DNA of 64,000 bases from Sulfurospirillaceae bacterium. Lineage in GTDB: Bacteria > Campylobacterota > Campylobacteria > Campylobacterales > Sulfurospirillaceae. Position numbers and translations under genes: made by a program. Positions 53,232-62,508 of the stretch are shown here, piece after piece. Location: NCBI GenBank assembly GCA_028684065.1, contig JAQUGO010000004.1, positions 1 to 64,000 on the forward strand, written 5' to 3'. The notes beneath the pieces were generated by a model that worked only from the letters and a program-made list of their open reading frames with translations, ran no database searches and was not told the origin of the DNA. Numbering within the stretch: the stretch's first letter is position 1; each line of letters starts with the position of its first letter.

Positions 53232-54494
53232 ATGTTTCAATTTAACGTAACGAGTGACGCGTGTGTCAAATGTGGAAAGTGTATACCTGTATGTACGATT
53301 CATGAAGTTAACCGAGATGAAGTCACGAGTCCAAGAGGTTTTATAGACCTCTTGGGAGCCTATCAGAAGGGTACACTAGAACTCGATAAAAATGCAAAAA
53401 GCATCTTTGAGAGTTGCTTCTTATGTACCAATTGTACGGATGTGTGTCCGAATGATTTACCCGTGGATATGATTATCGAGCAAGTGCGTAATGATATCCG
53501 TAAAAAGTTTGGTTTAGCATGGTATAAAAGACTTGCCTTCTTCTTCCTTCGTAACCGAAACATTATGGATGTGTTTGCACGCTTTGGATATATGTTCCAA
53601 ACATGTGGCTTTAAAATGGTCGATAAACAAAGTTCCATGTATATGCGAAACTTTCCTATCATTAAGATGGATAGACTTTTCCCAAGCTTGAAAAAGAAAA
53701 CATTTCTAAACTCCCATCCCGATGTTATTCATAATGGAGGAAAAGGAAAAGTAGGTATCTTCATTGGCTGTTTAGCCAATTACATGTACACCGATATCGG
53801 TAAGTCGCTTTTAGAGATATTACAAGTCTTAGAGATAGATGCCTATCTTATCAAACAACAAAAATGTTGTGGTGCACCTCAATACTTTACTGGTGATTTT
53901 GATAGTGTTGACGCACTGGCTAAATTTAATATAAAGTATATAGAAGGCTTCGTCAATGAACTTGATGCCATTATCATCCCTGAAGCGACATGCAGTGCTA
54001 TGATTAAAGAAGACTACGCACACTTCTTCCATGACCAACCTGAATGGAAAGTAAGAGCGGAGGCTATTAAACCTAAAATCTTTATGGCAACAGAATACTT
54101 AGAGAAAAAGACAAATCTAGCTGATATTCTGGCCAGTAAAGCACGTCAAAGTGAAAGTATTACGTATCATGACCCATGCCATGCTCGTAAAATGCAAGGC
54201 ATCTTTAAAGAACCACGTAACTTACTCTCTAAAAACTATGTGTTAAAAGAGATGAGTGACCCTAACCGTTGTTGTGGATTTGGTGGTGTCACCATGCAAA
54301 CGGAGAAATACCACTTCGCCAAAGCTGCAGGTCTTCCAAAAGCAGCCATGATTAAAGCAACAGGTGCAGAATATGTGAGTGCAGAATGTAGTGCATGTCG
54401 CATGCAGCTCAGTGATGCCCTTCATGGTCAACAGGTAGATGTCATCTTTAAAAACCCGATTGAACTCATTGCTAAGGCATTGAGGGAAGGGTAA
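53232..54494 (+). CDS. GlpC/GlcF-like (Fe-S)-binding oxidoreductase subunit
   Basis: A 420-residue protein with two [4Fe-4S] ferredoxin motifs at the front (CVKCGKCIPVC and CFLCTNCTDVCP) and two CCG domains: GCLANYMYTD with QKCCGAPQY, and HDPCHARKMQ with NRCCGFGG. This layout is shared by GlpC, GlcF and heterodisulfide reductase subunit D-type proteins. It starts one base after hemN's stop, an order known from Helicobacter (hemN next to a glpC-annotated gene). It probably feeds electrons from a flavoprotein dehydrogenase into the membrane; no flavoprotein partner gene is adjacent. Confidence 0.87.
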   Translation: MFQFNVTSDACVKCGKCIPVCTIHEVNRDEVTSPRGFIDLLGAYQKGTLELDKNAKSIFESCFLCTNCTDVCPNDLPVDMIIEQVRNDIRKKFGLAWYKRLAFFFLRNRNIMDVFARFGYMFQTCGFKMVDKQSSMYMRNFPIIKMDRLFPSLKKKTFLNSHPDVIHNGGKGKVGIFIGCLANYMYTDIGKSLLEILQVLEIDAYLIKQQKCCGAPQYFTGDFDSVDALAKFNIKYIEGFVNELDAIIIPEATCSAMIKEDYAHFFHDQPEWKVRAEAIKPKIFMATEYLEKKTNLADILASKARQSESITYHDPCHARKMQGIFKEPRNLLSKNYVLKEMSDPNRCCGFGGVTMQTEKYHFAKAAGLPKAAMIKATGAEYVSAECSACRMQLSDALHGQQVDVIFKNPIELIAKALREG

Positions 54495-54502
54495 TAAAAA
54501 GT

Positions 54503-54512
54503 TTACATGTAA
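54503..54512. repeat. TTACATGTAA palindrome, copy 7 (intergenic)
   Basis: Exact copy nine bases after the GlpC-like stop. The 15-base word at 54498-54512 is identical to 4701-4715. Confidence 0.7.
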
Positions 54513-54616
54513 GGCTTTAAGATTATTTGACAGATTATAGATTCAACTTCTTTACAGACAAAGAGAAACCTAACAATATCTAGAGTGCTACTCTTCAATC
54601 TGTTAAAAATTTAGTG

Positions 54617-54622
54617 TATACT
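54617..54622 (+). promoter_or_regulatory. Candidate -10 (TATACT) for the triple-SBP diguanylate cyclase gene
   Basis: TATACT preceded by TTAGTG, 31 bases before the start codon. An upstream A/T-rich tract is present; no clear -35. Confidence 0.4.
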
Positions 54623-54652
54623 TATGGGAACAGCATTTCTAAAAGGAATGAT

Positions 54653-57490
54653 ATGAAAATAATGGCGTTATTTTTATTTATTTTTTTAGTAGTAGGCTCT
54701 TCGTTAAATGCTGAACATATTGATGTAACACCCCAAGAACAAGCATGGCTTGATAAAAATAAAATATTACGCGTACGCATTGCCAACGATATGATGCCTT
54801 ATCAACGATTTGAAAATGGCAATGCTGAGGGTATTAGTGTTGAGTATATCAAGTATTTTGCTAATACTTTCAATCTTACTATCCATTATGTAACCAATGG
54901 TACATGGACAGAAGCATTGCAAAAAATTGAAACACGTGATGGTATTGATGTATTACTTAAGGCAACGAGTGACAAAAAACGACAAGAAAAGATGCTTTTT
55001 AGCAAGCCCTATGTCTCGTTCCCTTTTTCTTTGGCTACTCATAAAGAGTATAACTTTACAGACCTTTTAGCATCACAGCACGCTACCATTGCACTGGCTA
55101 AAAATTATGTTATTAATGAAAAACTCAAACGCGATTATCCTCATTTTACCTATCTCGTTTATGAAACTAATCTTGAAGCACTTAAGGCTGTGAATGCAGG
55201 TCAAGCAGATGCTTATATTGGCGATATTGCTATCACTTCATTGTTTATCAAGCATTACAATTTAAATAATTTAAAAATAAGTCATTTTCACAAATATGAA
55301 CCTGAAGAACAATCTGTCGTAAGTGGAAAAGATTGGCCAGAGTTTATTTCATTGTTCAATAAAGTTTTAAAGAGTATGCCTGAGTCTTTGCATGTCAAGA
55401 TAAAGCGTAAATATCTGCCTTTCATAGAAGATGAAGCAATAGCTTCTCGTATCAAAGCCATTGTGCTGAGTGAAGAAGAAAAAGAGTATATTATAAAAAA
55501 TCCTTATCTTAGAGTTTCAAATGAGTTAAGTTGGCAACCTTATGATTTTTATGAAAATGGTGAAGCACAAGGATACTCTCTTGAGTATATAAAGCTCTTG
55601 GCACAGAAAATAGGCTTACATGTAGCCTTTGTCAGCGATACATGGCCTAATCTTTTTGAAAAATTCAAACAAAAAGAAATCGATATTATTCATCCGATTA
55701 TTTCAACACCACAAAGACGAACAGAATTTTTGTTTAGCGATCAATTTATCACGATGCAACTCTCGCTTATAGCACAATCAAAACATCCAGAAATCACATC
55801 GTTGGAGGCACTTAAGGGCAAAATAGTAGGTGCAGGAAAAGATTGGGCAAGTACAGCGTATCTTAAAGAGCAATATCCAGAGATTAAAGTGATTGAGTAT
55901 GAATCTAGTAAAGAGATGCTAGAAGCCATTGCTTTTGGTTTAATCGATGCGGGTATTGATGATGTCTTTACGGCTAAATATTTGATGGACAAAGAGATGC
56001 TTTCTAATTTGCAGATAGTCTCCAATGTTGAGCTTAAAAAATTAACAGATAAAAATCTTTACATCGTTTTTCACCAAGACAATCAACTTTTACAAAGTCT
56101 TTTTAATAAAGCGCTGCACAATGTGAGTGAAGATGAATTGGCAACACTCAAAGCAAAATATGTACGAAGTCTTCCACTCAAAAACAATTTAGATGTTTTC
56201 ACGATGGATGAACAGGCCTATTTATTGAAGAAAAAAGAGATTAAAATGTGCATTGATCCTGATTGGATGCCTTTAGAGATGAATGAAAATGGAAAGCATG
56301 TGGGTATGGCAGCTGACTATATCAAAGGGATGGAGAAATTTATTGGTATTCCTATTACAGTGGTGCAAACTAAAACATGGCTAGAATCTTTAAGGTTTGG
56401 AAAAGAGCGTAAATGTGATATTTTTTCGTTGGCTATGGCAACACCTGAGCGTAAAATGTATATGAATTTTACAAAACCTTATATGAGTATCCCTTTGGTA
56501 CTTGCCTCAAAGTTAGATAAAGTTTTTTACACAGATATCAGAGCGCTTGGTGATCATCCAATCGGTATTGCCAAAGGATATGCGTATGGGGAAATACTTA
56601 AAGTGCATTATCCTAATGTTAAATTTGTTGATGTTGATTCTGAAGCTGATGGCCTTAAACGTGTGCAAGAAGGAAAACTGTTTGCTACAATTGGTACTTT
56701 GGCCACCGTTGCTTATCAAATACAAAATGAGTATTTTGGCTCACTTAAAATTGTTGGAAAGTTTGATGAGAAGTGGGAACTTGGTGTGGGAACGCGCAAT
56801 GATGAGCCTCTCTTACATGTGATATTTGAGAAGGCTATCAACGCAATCGATAAACACGAAAGTCAGCAGATACTCAACAAGTGGGTTTCTGTCAATTATG
56901 AAAGAAATATTGATTATACGTATATCTATAAAATTTTAGTGGTTATCATTGTGATTGTACTCATTGTGTTGTATCGGCAGTATAATCTCAAAAAATATAA
57001 TACACAGCTTGAAATTCTTTCCAATACGGACAAGCTTACCGGCATCTACAATCGTCTTAAACTAGATGATATTTTAGAGTATGAAAAAAAACAGTTTGAC
57101 AGATTTGATCGGCCATTATCAATCATCATGTTTGATTTAGATTTTTTTAAAAAAGTTAATGATAATTATGGGCATAAAACAGGAGATGAAACGCTTAAAG
57201 CAATCACAAAGATTGTTTTAGAAAAGAAGAGAGATACCGATGTATTTGGACGTTGGGGTGGAGAAGAATTTTTGCTGGTATGTCGTGAGACAGACATTGT
57301 GGGCGCACGAGCATTAGCGGAAAAACTTAGAGTAGCCATAGAAGCCTATGAATTCCCAATCATTTCTTCTCTAACAGCAAGTTTTGGTGTAGCGCAGTTT
57401 GAAAAATACGAATCCATCGTCAAAGTTTTTGATAAAGCAGATCGTGCACTGTATGAAGCAAAGAACAGTGGGCGCAATCAAGTAGTCTAA
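54653..57490 (+). CDS. Diguanylate cyclase with three tandem SBP_bac_3 sensor domains
   Basis: A 945-residue sensor. Start ATG at 54653 has AAAGGAATG upstream and a signal peptide (MKIMALFLFIFLVVGSSLNA). Three family-3 solute-binding domains follow at about 25-255, 270-495 and 515-740; each begins with a similar LRV-type strand (KILRVRIANDM, YLRVSNELSWQP, IKMCIDPDWMP). Then comes a membrane segment (about 755-775) and a GGDEF domain (about 790-942) with NTDKLTGIYNRLKLD and an active GGEEF. BvgS-like kinases use two such domains; three on a GGDEF output is unusual. Amino-acid-like ligands are likely but unproven. It overlaps the next gene by one base. Confidence 0.9.
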   Translation: MKIMALFLFIFLVVGSSLNAEHIDVTPQEQAWLDKNKILRVRIANDMMPYQRFENGNAEGISVEYIKYFANTFNLTIHYVTNGTWTEALQKIETRDGIDVLLKATSDKKRQEKMLFSKPYVSFPFSLATHKEYNFTDLLASQHATIALAKNYVINEKLKRDYPHFTYLVYETNLEALKAVNAGQADAYIGDIAITSLFIKHYNLNNLKISHFHKYEPEEQSVVSGKDWPEFISLFNKVLKSMPESLHVKIKRKYLPFIEDEAIASRIKAIVLSEEEKEYIIKNPYLRVSNELSWQPYDFYENGEAQGYSLEYIKLLAQKIGLHVAFVSDTWPNLFEKFKQKEIDIIHPIISTPQRRTEFLFSDQFITMQLSLIAQSKHPEITSLEALKGKIVGAGKDWASTAYLKEQYPEIKVIEYESSKEMLEAIAFGLIDAGIDDVFTAKYLMDKEMLSNLQIVSNVELKKLTDKNLYIVFHQDNQLLQSLFNKALHNVSEDELATLKAKYVRSLPLKNNLDVFTMDEQAYLLKKKEIKMCIDPDWMPLEMNENGKHVGMAADYIKGMEKFIGIPITVVQTKTWLESLRFGKERKCDIFSLAMATPERKMYMNFTKPYMSIPLVLASKLDKVFYTDIRALGDHPIGIAKGYAYGEILKVHYPNVKFVDVDSEADGLKRVQEGKLFATIGTLATVAYQIQNEYFGSLKIVGKFDEKWELGVGTRNDEPLLHVIFEKAINAIDKHESQQILNKWVSVNYERNIDYTYIYKILVVIIVIVLIVLYRQYNLKKYNTQLEILSNTDKLTGIYNRLKLDDILEYEKKQFDRFDRPLSIIMFDLDFFKKVNDNYGHKTGDETLKAITKIVLEKKRDTDVFGRWGGEEFLLVCRETDIVGARALAEKLRVAIEAYEFPIISSLTASFGVAQFEKYESIVKVFDKADRALYEAKNSGRNQVV

Positions 57491-57888
57491 TGCGTGGTAA
57501 TATGTGCCCTTGTGGTAGTGGAAAATCCTATGAAACGTGTTGTCAAATTTACCATCAAAATTATTCTGCTCCAACGGCTGAGTTTTTGATGCGTTCACGT
57601 TACAGCGCTTTTGTATTTGGCTTAGTTGACTATCTTTATGATACGACGCATCCAAGTCATAGAACGAAATATCTCAGAGAAGAAATAACCGCGACATGTC
57701 AAAGTTTGGTGTGGACAAAACTTGAAGTGTTGCAGGTCTGGCAAGGCGGAGAAAATGATAAAGTGGGCAAAGTTTCTTTTCGTGCATCGTTTATTGAACA
57801 AGAAAATCATGGTGTACATAGTGAACATTCTCGCTTTAAACGTTTTGGTAAAGTATGGAAATACGTTGATGGTGCTGTAAAAGAGTAG
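57490..57888 (+). CDS. YchJ/UPF0225-like SEC-C zinc-binding protein
   Basis: A 132-residue protein. It opens with a SEC-C motif (MCPCGSGKSYETCC) and continues with FLMRSRYSAFVFGLVDYLYDTTHPS, the conserved YchJ core with an NTF2-like fold (FRASFIE, HSRFKRFGKVWKYVDG). YchJ proteins lack a defined role. The start overlaps the previous stop by one base (TAATG). The YchJ family often carries a second C-terminal SEC-C; here it is absent, as in short members. Confidence 0.85.
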   Translation: MRGNMCPCGSGKSYETCCQIYHQNYSAPTAEFLMRSRYSAFVFGLVDYLYDTTHPSHRTKYLREEITATCQSLVWTKLEVLQVWQGGENDKVGKVSFRASFIEQENHGVHSEHSRFKRFGKVWKYVDGAVKE

Positions 57889-57892
57889 CAAC

Positions 57893-58549
57893 ATGTATGC
57901 ATTAGAAATTATTCAAAAAGAGTTACACGAAGATATTGAGCGTTTTGGTCGGATTATGTACGTTAAAAAAGGCGAAACGCTTATGCGCCCGGAAGAGACG
58001 CTAGAGTATTTTTTTGTCATCCTTGAAGGACGCGTTAAAGTATCACAAGTAAATTTCGAGAATGGTAAAGAGCAGATTTTATACCTCCTTTCTAAAGGTG
58101 ATATGTATGATGTCGTGACCTTGCTTGATGGAAAAGAACATGAAAATAGTGTCATGGCATTGGATGATGTTAAGCTGTTGGTTTTTCCTATTGAACTTTT
58201 TCGCGAATGGATTGAAACGAAACCTACCTTTAATAAGCTTTTTCTCCCTTATGTTGGCAAGCAGTTGCGGGATGTTGAAACACTGGCGACGGATTTATCC
58301 TTATACGATGTAACAACACGTCTTATTAAACTAATTGCTCGAAACATTGAGCGAAAAGGTGCCCAACAAACCTTGCATTTGATTAATAATCTCTCACATG
58401 AAGAGTTAGCAAGTCTGGTTGGAACAGTACGAAAAGTCCTTAATCGTAATTTGCAAACACTTAAAAATGAGGGTTTAATTGATATTAAGCGAAAAGAGAT
58501 TCAGATTAAAGATAGCGAACAACTTTTAGAGCATTTACCTGAAGTATAA
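57893..58549 (+). CDS. Crp/Fnr-family transcription regulator
   Basis: A 218-residue regulator. The cyclic nucleotide-binding-like fold spans about 15-125 (YFFVILEGRVKVSQVNFENGKEQILYLLSKGDMYDVVTLL), a dimer helix about 125-150, and a helix-turn-helix at about 172-195 (SHEELASLVGTVRKVLNRNLQTLKNEG). No Fnr-type cysteine set is present, so an Fe-S redox sensor is unlikely; the effector is unknown. It is four bases after the YchJ-like gene and 75 bases before hsp20, which it could control. Confidence 0.9.
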   Translation: MYALEIIQKELHEDIERFGRIMYVKKGETLMRPEETLEYFFVILEGRVKVSQVNFENGKEQILYLLSKGDMYDVVTLLDGKEHENSVMALDDVKLLVFPIELFREWIETKPTFNKLFLPYVGKQLRDVETLATDLSLYDVTTRLIKLIARNIERKGAQQTLHLINNLSHEELASLVGTVRKVLNRNLQTLKNEGLIDIKRKEIQIKDSEQLLEHLPEV

Positions 58550-58624
58550 AAGTGCTACTTAGGTGGCAGACATAAAAAATTGTTTGTATTAAACTTCCTT
58601 TATAAAAAAATAAAGGAGTCTACA

Positions 58625-59059
58625 ATGATGATTACACGATTTAATCCCTACAAAGAATTGCGAAATTTGGAAAAAAGGTTTTTTGACTATTATCCTATCG
58701 CAGAAGGGGAAGAAGAAAGTGGTATTTCAATGTTTAAACCTACTGTGAGCACACGAGAAGGTGAATTTGCTTACCATATCGAGGTTGATTTACCTGGTGT
58801 AAAAAAAGAAGACATTAGCATTGACCTTAATGAAAATCAATTGGTCATTTCGGGGGAACGCAATTATAAAGAAGAGCGTAAAGAAGCCGACTACTATAAA
58901 GTAGAAAGTAGTTATGGTAAATTTCAACGTACATTTGCATTGCCTGATAATGTGGATAAAGAAAATCTTGAAGCCACCAGTGCGGATGGTGTTTTAGAAG
59001 TTGTTTTACCGAAAATTAAAGTTGACAAATCAGAAATTAAGAAAATAGTTGTTAAATAA
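58625..59059 (+). CDS. Small heat-shock protein (Hsp20/alpha-crystallin)
   Basis: A 144-residue holdase chaperone. The alpha-crystallin domain covers about 40-144: AYHIEVDLPGVKKEDISIDLNENQLVISGERN, FQRTFALPDNVD and GVLEVVLPK. ATG at 58625 has AAAGGAG six bases before it; the frame is open upstream without a start signal. A clean terminator hairpin follows at 59070. Confidence 0.95.
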   Translation: MMITRFNPYKELRNLEKRFFDYYPIAEGEEESGISMFKPTVSTREGEFAYHIEVDLPGVKKEDISIDLNENQLVISGERNYKEERKEADYYKVESSYGKFQRTFALPDNVDKENLEATSADGVLEVVLPKIKVDKSEIKKIVVK

Positions 59060-59069
59060 ATTAATTTTT

Positions 59070-59103
59070 AAAGTAGTGTTATCCTAAAGTTAACACTACT
59101 TTT
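59070..59103 (+). terminator. Intrinsic terminator after hsp20
   Basis: AAAGTAGTGTTA (59070-59081) pairs perfectly with TAACACTACTTT (59091-59102) around a nine-base loop, 11 bases after the stop, followed by TGTATT. It is a strong stem with a short, imperfect T-run. Confidence 0.8.
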
Positions 59104-59115
59104 GTATTAGTTTGC

Positions 59116-59121
59116 TACAAT
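59116..59121 (+). promoter_or_regulatory. Candidate -10 (TACAAT) for the CHASE-PAS-GGDEF gene
   Basis: TACAAT preceded by TTTGC, 27 bases before the GTG start. It lies directly after the hsp20 terminator. Confidence 0.4.
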
Positions 59122-59147
59122 AGTCACATTATTTAAGAGGAAATAAT

Positions 59148-61430
59148 GTGACTAAAATAAAGTATATCTATAGTCCTTTTTTAATTTCATTAGTGATAAC
59201 GCTTGCTGGTGTGGCGCTTAGCTGTTTGATTGCTTCAAAAAGTGTAGAGTGGATTGCTAAAGCTGAAAAAGAACGCTTTAATGTGATCTCAGAACAGATT
59301 GCTTATTCCATTAAAGATTCTATCAAAGAAAATGTACAATTACTGCAAAATGCTGCTATTTTTATGACTTCTTTGCCTAATGTAACGCGAGCTGAGTGGA
59401 AATATTTTTGCGACCATAATAGCATTAAAAACACTTATATAGGGTTAGAAGCTTTAGTTTATGCCCCTAAAATCAGCCAAGAAGAACGTCATTCTTTTGA
59501 ACAGAAAATGCGCAGTAATGAGGTAGAAAAATATACGATTTTCCCTCAATCCACAGCTCCTTATATCTATCCTGTTATGTATATTGAGCCCTTTACTTCC
59601 TTAAATCGTAATGCTCTTGGGTTTGATATGATTTCTGAAAAAATACGAGAAATAGCTATTCAACATGCAATCGAATCAGGTACCGTTGCCATTTCGTCCA
59701 AAATTGAACTTGTTCATGAAAAAAATATTGATGAAAAAGCAGGTTTTACAATTTATTTCCCAGTATACGATCAAAATACATCATTAAATAGTGTTGAAGA
59801 AAGAAGAGCTGCTCTTAAAGGTCTTATTGCTGCTGGTTTTAAAGCAAAGAATCTATTTAATAGTATTTTAGAATCCAAATTTATTGCATTCGATTTTGCT
59901 ATTTATGATGGTAATACTCCCGTTGAGGCACAAAAACTTTATGATTCCAATCCTAGCTTGAATTTACCTCTTTTAGAACGTTATATGGTATTAGATATGT
60001 ATGGAAAACAATGGACACTCTATTTTAAAGCAAATGAAGTTTTGGATATGAATGCAAGTCGTTATTTTCCATGGATAGAATTACTTCTCGGTACTGTTCT
60101 CTCTTTTTCTTTGGGTGGATGGGTGTATGCTTTGCAAAGAACTCGGAAAGAGGCTTATCGCATTGCAGAAGAAAAAACACAAAAACTTTCACAATCTGAA
60201 GCAGAAGTTCGTTCTATCTTTCAAGCAATGAGCGAGGGTATCATTGTGATGAGTGCGGATGGAATTGTGACAGAGTGTAATCTCGCTGCACAAGAGATAC
60301 TACAACTAAGTTCAAGTGAGATTTTAGGACACAGCATTGAAGAAGTAAAGTGGAAAACATTCAAAGAAGATGGAACACTTTTTAAATACGAAGAGAGACC
60401 TTCCTATAAAGCCTTGTACAATGGAGAGCATCAGTTTAATGTGATTGTTGGAATTCAGCGAAGAAATGACTCCTTTGTTTGGGTTATGATTAATGCTCAG
60501 CCTATTCTTAATGATGATTTCTCAAACATTAGTTCAGCAGTCATGACATTTAATGATATAACAGCTTACCGCGCATCGAAACGTCAATTAGAAGAATACA
60601 TCAAGATTATTGATGCCAATGTTATCATTTCTGAAACAGATATTCACGGTATCATTACCGATGTTAGTGACGCTTTTTGTCATATTTCAGGCTATAGTAA
60701 AGAAGAATTATTAGGTAAAAATCATCATATTGTAAGGCATCCAGATATGCCAAATTCCGTATATATAGAATTATGGAAGAGTTTACATGTTTCCAAAACA
60801 TGGCGAGGTGAGATTAAAAATCTCCGTAAAGACGGGACATCGTACTGGGTTGATGCTATTATCTCACCTCGATACAATGAGGCTGGAGAAAAGATAGGTT
60901 ATACGGCAATCAGGCAAGATATTACTGATAAAAAACGTATTGAAGAGCTTTCAATTACGGACAAATTAACAGGGTTGTATAATCGATTGAAATTAGATAA
61001 TCTTTTTGCGTATCACTTAGGTATGACAAAACGTTATGGTCTTAATTTATCTATTGCACTACTTGATATTGATAAATTTAAAATGGTCAATGATACATTT
61101 GGTCATCAAGTAGGGGATAGTGTCTTACAGGAACTTTCTACATTAGTAAAAAACAATATTCGTTTAGAAGATGCTCTTGGAAGATGGGGTGGTGAAGAAT
61201 TTTTAATTATAATGCCTTCAAATACGCTTGAGAGTGCCATTAACTTGGCTGAAAAATTGCGTCAAAAGGTCGAGTCATTTTCTTTTACAACAGTGGGTCA
61301 ACGAACCGTTAGCTTTGGTATTGCTACCTATCATGATGGTGATGATGAAAAAAGTATGGTTTCACGCGCTGATAAAGCACTTTATCTCGCTAAAGAAAAT
61401 GGACGTAATCGAGTCGAGATAGAGGAATAA
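59148..61430 (+). CDS. CHASE-PAS-PAS-GGDEF diguanylate cyclase
   Basis: A 760-residue membrane sensor starting at GTG (59148) after AAGAGG; the overlapping ATG is followed at once by a stop. A membrane segment (about 10-30), a CHASE ligand domain (about 75-275: YIGLEALVYAPKISQEERHSFE, TIYFPVYD), a second membrane segment (about 305-325), PAS (about 350-465), Aer-like PAS (about 480-590, with HHIVRHPDMPNSVY) and GGDEF (about 600-755) with an active GGEEF. CHASE domains bind small external molecules; the ligand is unknown. Confidence 0.92.
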   Translation: MTKIKYIYSPFLISLVITLAGVALSCLIASKSVEWIAKAEKERFNVISEQIAYSIKDSIKENVQLLQNAAIFMTSLPNVTRAEWKYFCDHNSIKNTYIGLEALVYAPKISQEERHSFEQKMRSNEVEKYTIFPQSTAPYIYPVMYIEPFTSLNRNALGFDMISEKIREIAIQHAIESGTVAISSKIELVHEKNIDEKAGFTIYFPVYDQNTSLNSVEERRAALKGLIAAGFKAKNLFNSILESKFIAFDFAIYDGNTPVEAQKLYDSNPSLNLPLLERYMVLDMYGKQWTLYFKANEVLDMNASRYFPWIELLLGTVLSFSLGGWVYALQRTRKEAYRIAEEKTQKLSQSEAEVRSIFQAMSEGIIVMSADGIVTECNLAAQEILQLSSSEILGHSIEEVKWKTFKEDGTLFKYEERPSYKALYNGEHQFNVIVGIQRRNDSFVWVMINAQPILNDDFSNISSAVMTFNDITAYRASKRQLEEYIKIIDANVIISETDIHGIITDVSDAFCHISGYSKEELLGKNHHIVRHPDMPNSVYIELWKSLHVSKTWRGEIKNLRKDGTSYWVDAIISPRYNEAGEKIGYTAIRQDITDKKRIEELSITDKLTGLYNRLKLDNLFAYHLGMTKRYGLNLSIALLDIDKFKMVNDTFGHQVGDSVLQELSTLVKNNIRLEDALGRWGGEEFLIIMPSNTLESAINLAEKLRQKVESFSFTTVGQRTVSFGIATYHDGDDEKSMVSRADKALYLAKENGRNRVEIEE

Positions 61431-61516
61431 AATAATTATCGTATAACATTCTCCTAAACCTGCCCTAAAGCCAAACGTGTTATGATTTGAGGAAGCTTTG
61501 CATGTAAGGAATCTGT

Positions 61517-62335
61517 ATGCCTTTTTGGAATCACATCTACGCTCATTTTAATCCTGTTGCCTTTAAATTAGGTCCTATTGCTGTACATTGGTATGGCATA
61601 ATGTATATCTTAGCCCTCTTGAGCGCCTTATATGCGGCAAAATGGATTGTTAAAAAAGACAATTTAGGGTATAGCAATGCTCTATTGGATAACTATTTTA
61701 TTTGGATTGAAATAGGTATCATTTTGGGAGCTCGCATAGGCTATATCTTGTTTTATGATCCGCATGTTGATTATTATCTCTCAAAGCCATGGCAGATGTT
61801 TAATCCGTTTATGGATGGCACTTTTGTAGGTATACGAGGCATGAGTTACCACGGAGCTATTGTAGGTTTTGTACTGGGTACGTGGTTTTTTAAACTACGA
61901 TATAAAATGAATGTATGGGGATTGTTAGATGTTGTTGCGCTTAGTGTTCCTGTTGGTTACATTTTTGGACGTATTGGAAACTTTTTAAATCAAGAATTAG
62001 TAGGTCGCTATACGGACGTACCATGGGGCATCTATGTTGATGGTGTCCTTCGCCATCCATCGCAATTATATGAAGCATTTTTAGAAGGTGCAGTTGTCTT
62101 TATTTTACTGTTTATGTATCGAAAAAAGAAAAAAGTTAACGGTGAACTGATGGCACTTTATGGCCTTTTTTACTCGATAGCAAGGTTCTTGGCAGAGTTT
62201 TATAGAGAGCCTGATTTTCAGATTGGTTTTGTATATGGTGACTGGATGAGTAAAGGGCAAGCTCTTTCTATTCTTATGGCACTAGTCTCTTTCATTCTTT
62301 ATATTTTTATTATAAAACGTACTCAAAAGGGATAA
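61517..62335 (+). CDS. lgt: Prolipoprotein diacylglyceryl transferase
   Basis: A 272-residue membrane enzyme that adds diacylglycerol to the lipobox cysteine. Marks are [26 protein letters not shown] with the essential His, [14 protein letters not shown] with the signature Asn and Arg, and [12 protein letters not shown]. Seven hydrophobic segments. Length is normal. It stands alone between the CHASE sensor gene and the fumarate reductase operon. Confidence 0.95.
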   Translation: MPFWNHIYAHFNPVAFKLGPIAVHWYGIMYILALLSALYAAKWIVKKDNLGYSNALLDNYFIWIEIGIILGARIGYILFYDPHVDYYLSKPWQMFNPFMDGTFVGIRGMSYHGAIVGFVLGTWFFKLRYKMNVWGLLDVVALSVPVGYIFGRIGNFLNQELVGRYTDVPWGIYVDGVLRHPSQLYEAFLEGAVVFILLFMYRKKKKVNGELMALYGLFYSIARFLAEFYREPDFQIGFVYGDWMSKGQALSILMALVSFILYIFIIKRTQKG

Positions 62336-62365
62336 AAAATCCCTTTTAAATCCTCTTAAGCAAGG

Positions 62366-62371
62366 TATACT
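62366..62371 (+). promoter_or_regulatory. Candidate -10 (TATACT) for frdCA
   Basis: TATACT preceded by CAAGG, 138 bases before the frdC start. A transcript from here would carry the 45-base hairpin at 62441-62485 in its leader. Confidence 0.3.
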
Positions 62372-62440
62372 TTCACCAAAATGTACATAAACTACATAAT
62401 TATTGTTTAATTAATATCGTTGTATGATAAAAAGTCGTGG

Positions 62441-62485
62441 TAAGCACTTGTAGACGTGTAATATTTATACATCTACAAGTGTTTA
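62441..62485. promoter_or_regulatory. 14-bp inverted repeat in the frdC leader
   Basis: TAAGCACTTGTAGA (62441-62454) pairs with TCTACAAGTGTTTA (62472-62485), one pair being G-T, and TGTA/TACA pairs again inside with a two-base bulge. It ends 23 bases before the start codon. No T-run follows, so it is more likely an operator or an RNA structure than a terminator. Confidence 0.55.
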
Positions 62486-62508
62486 TAAATTCACAAAAAG
62501 GATGAGAT

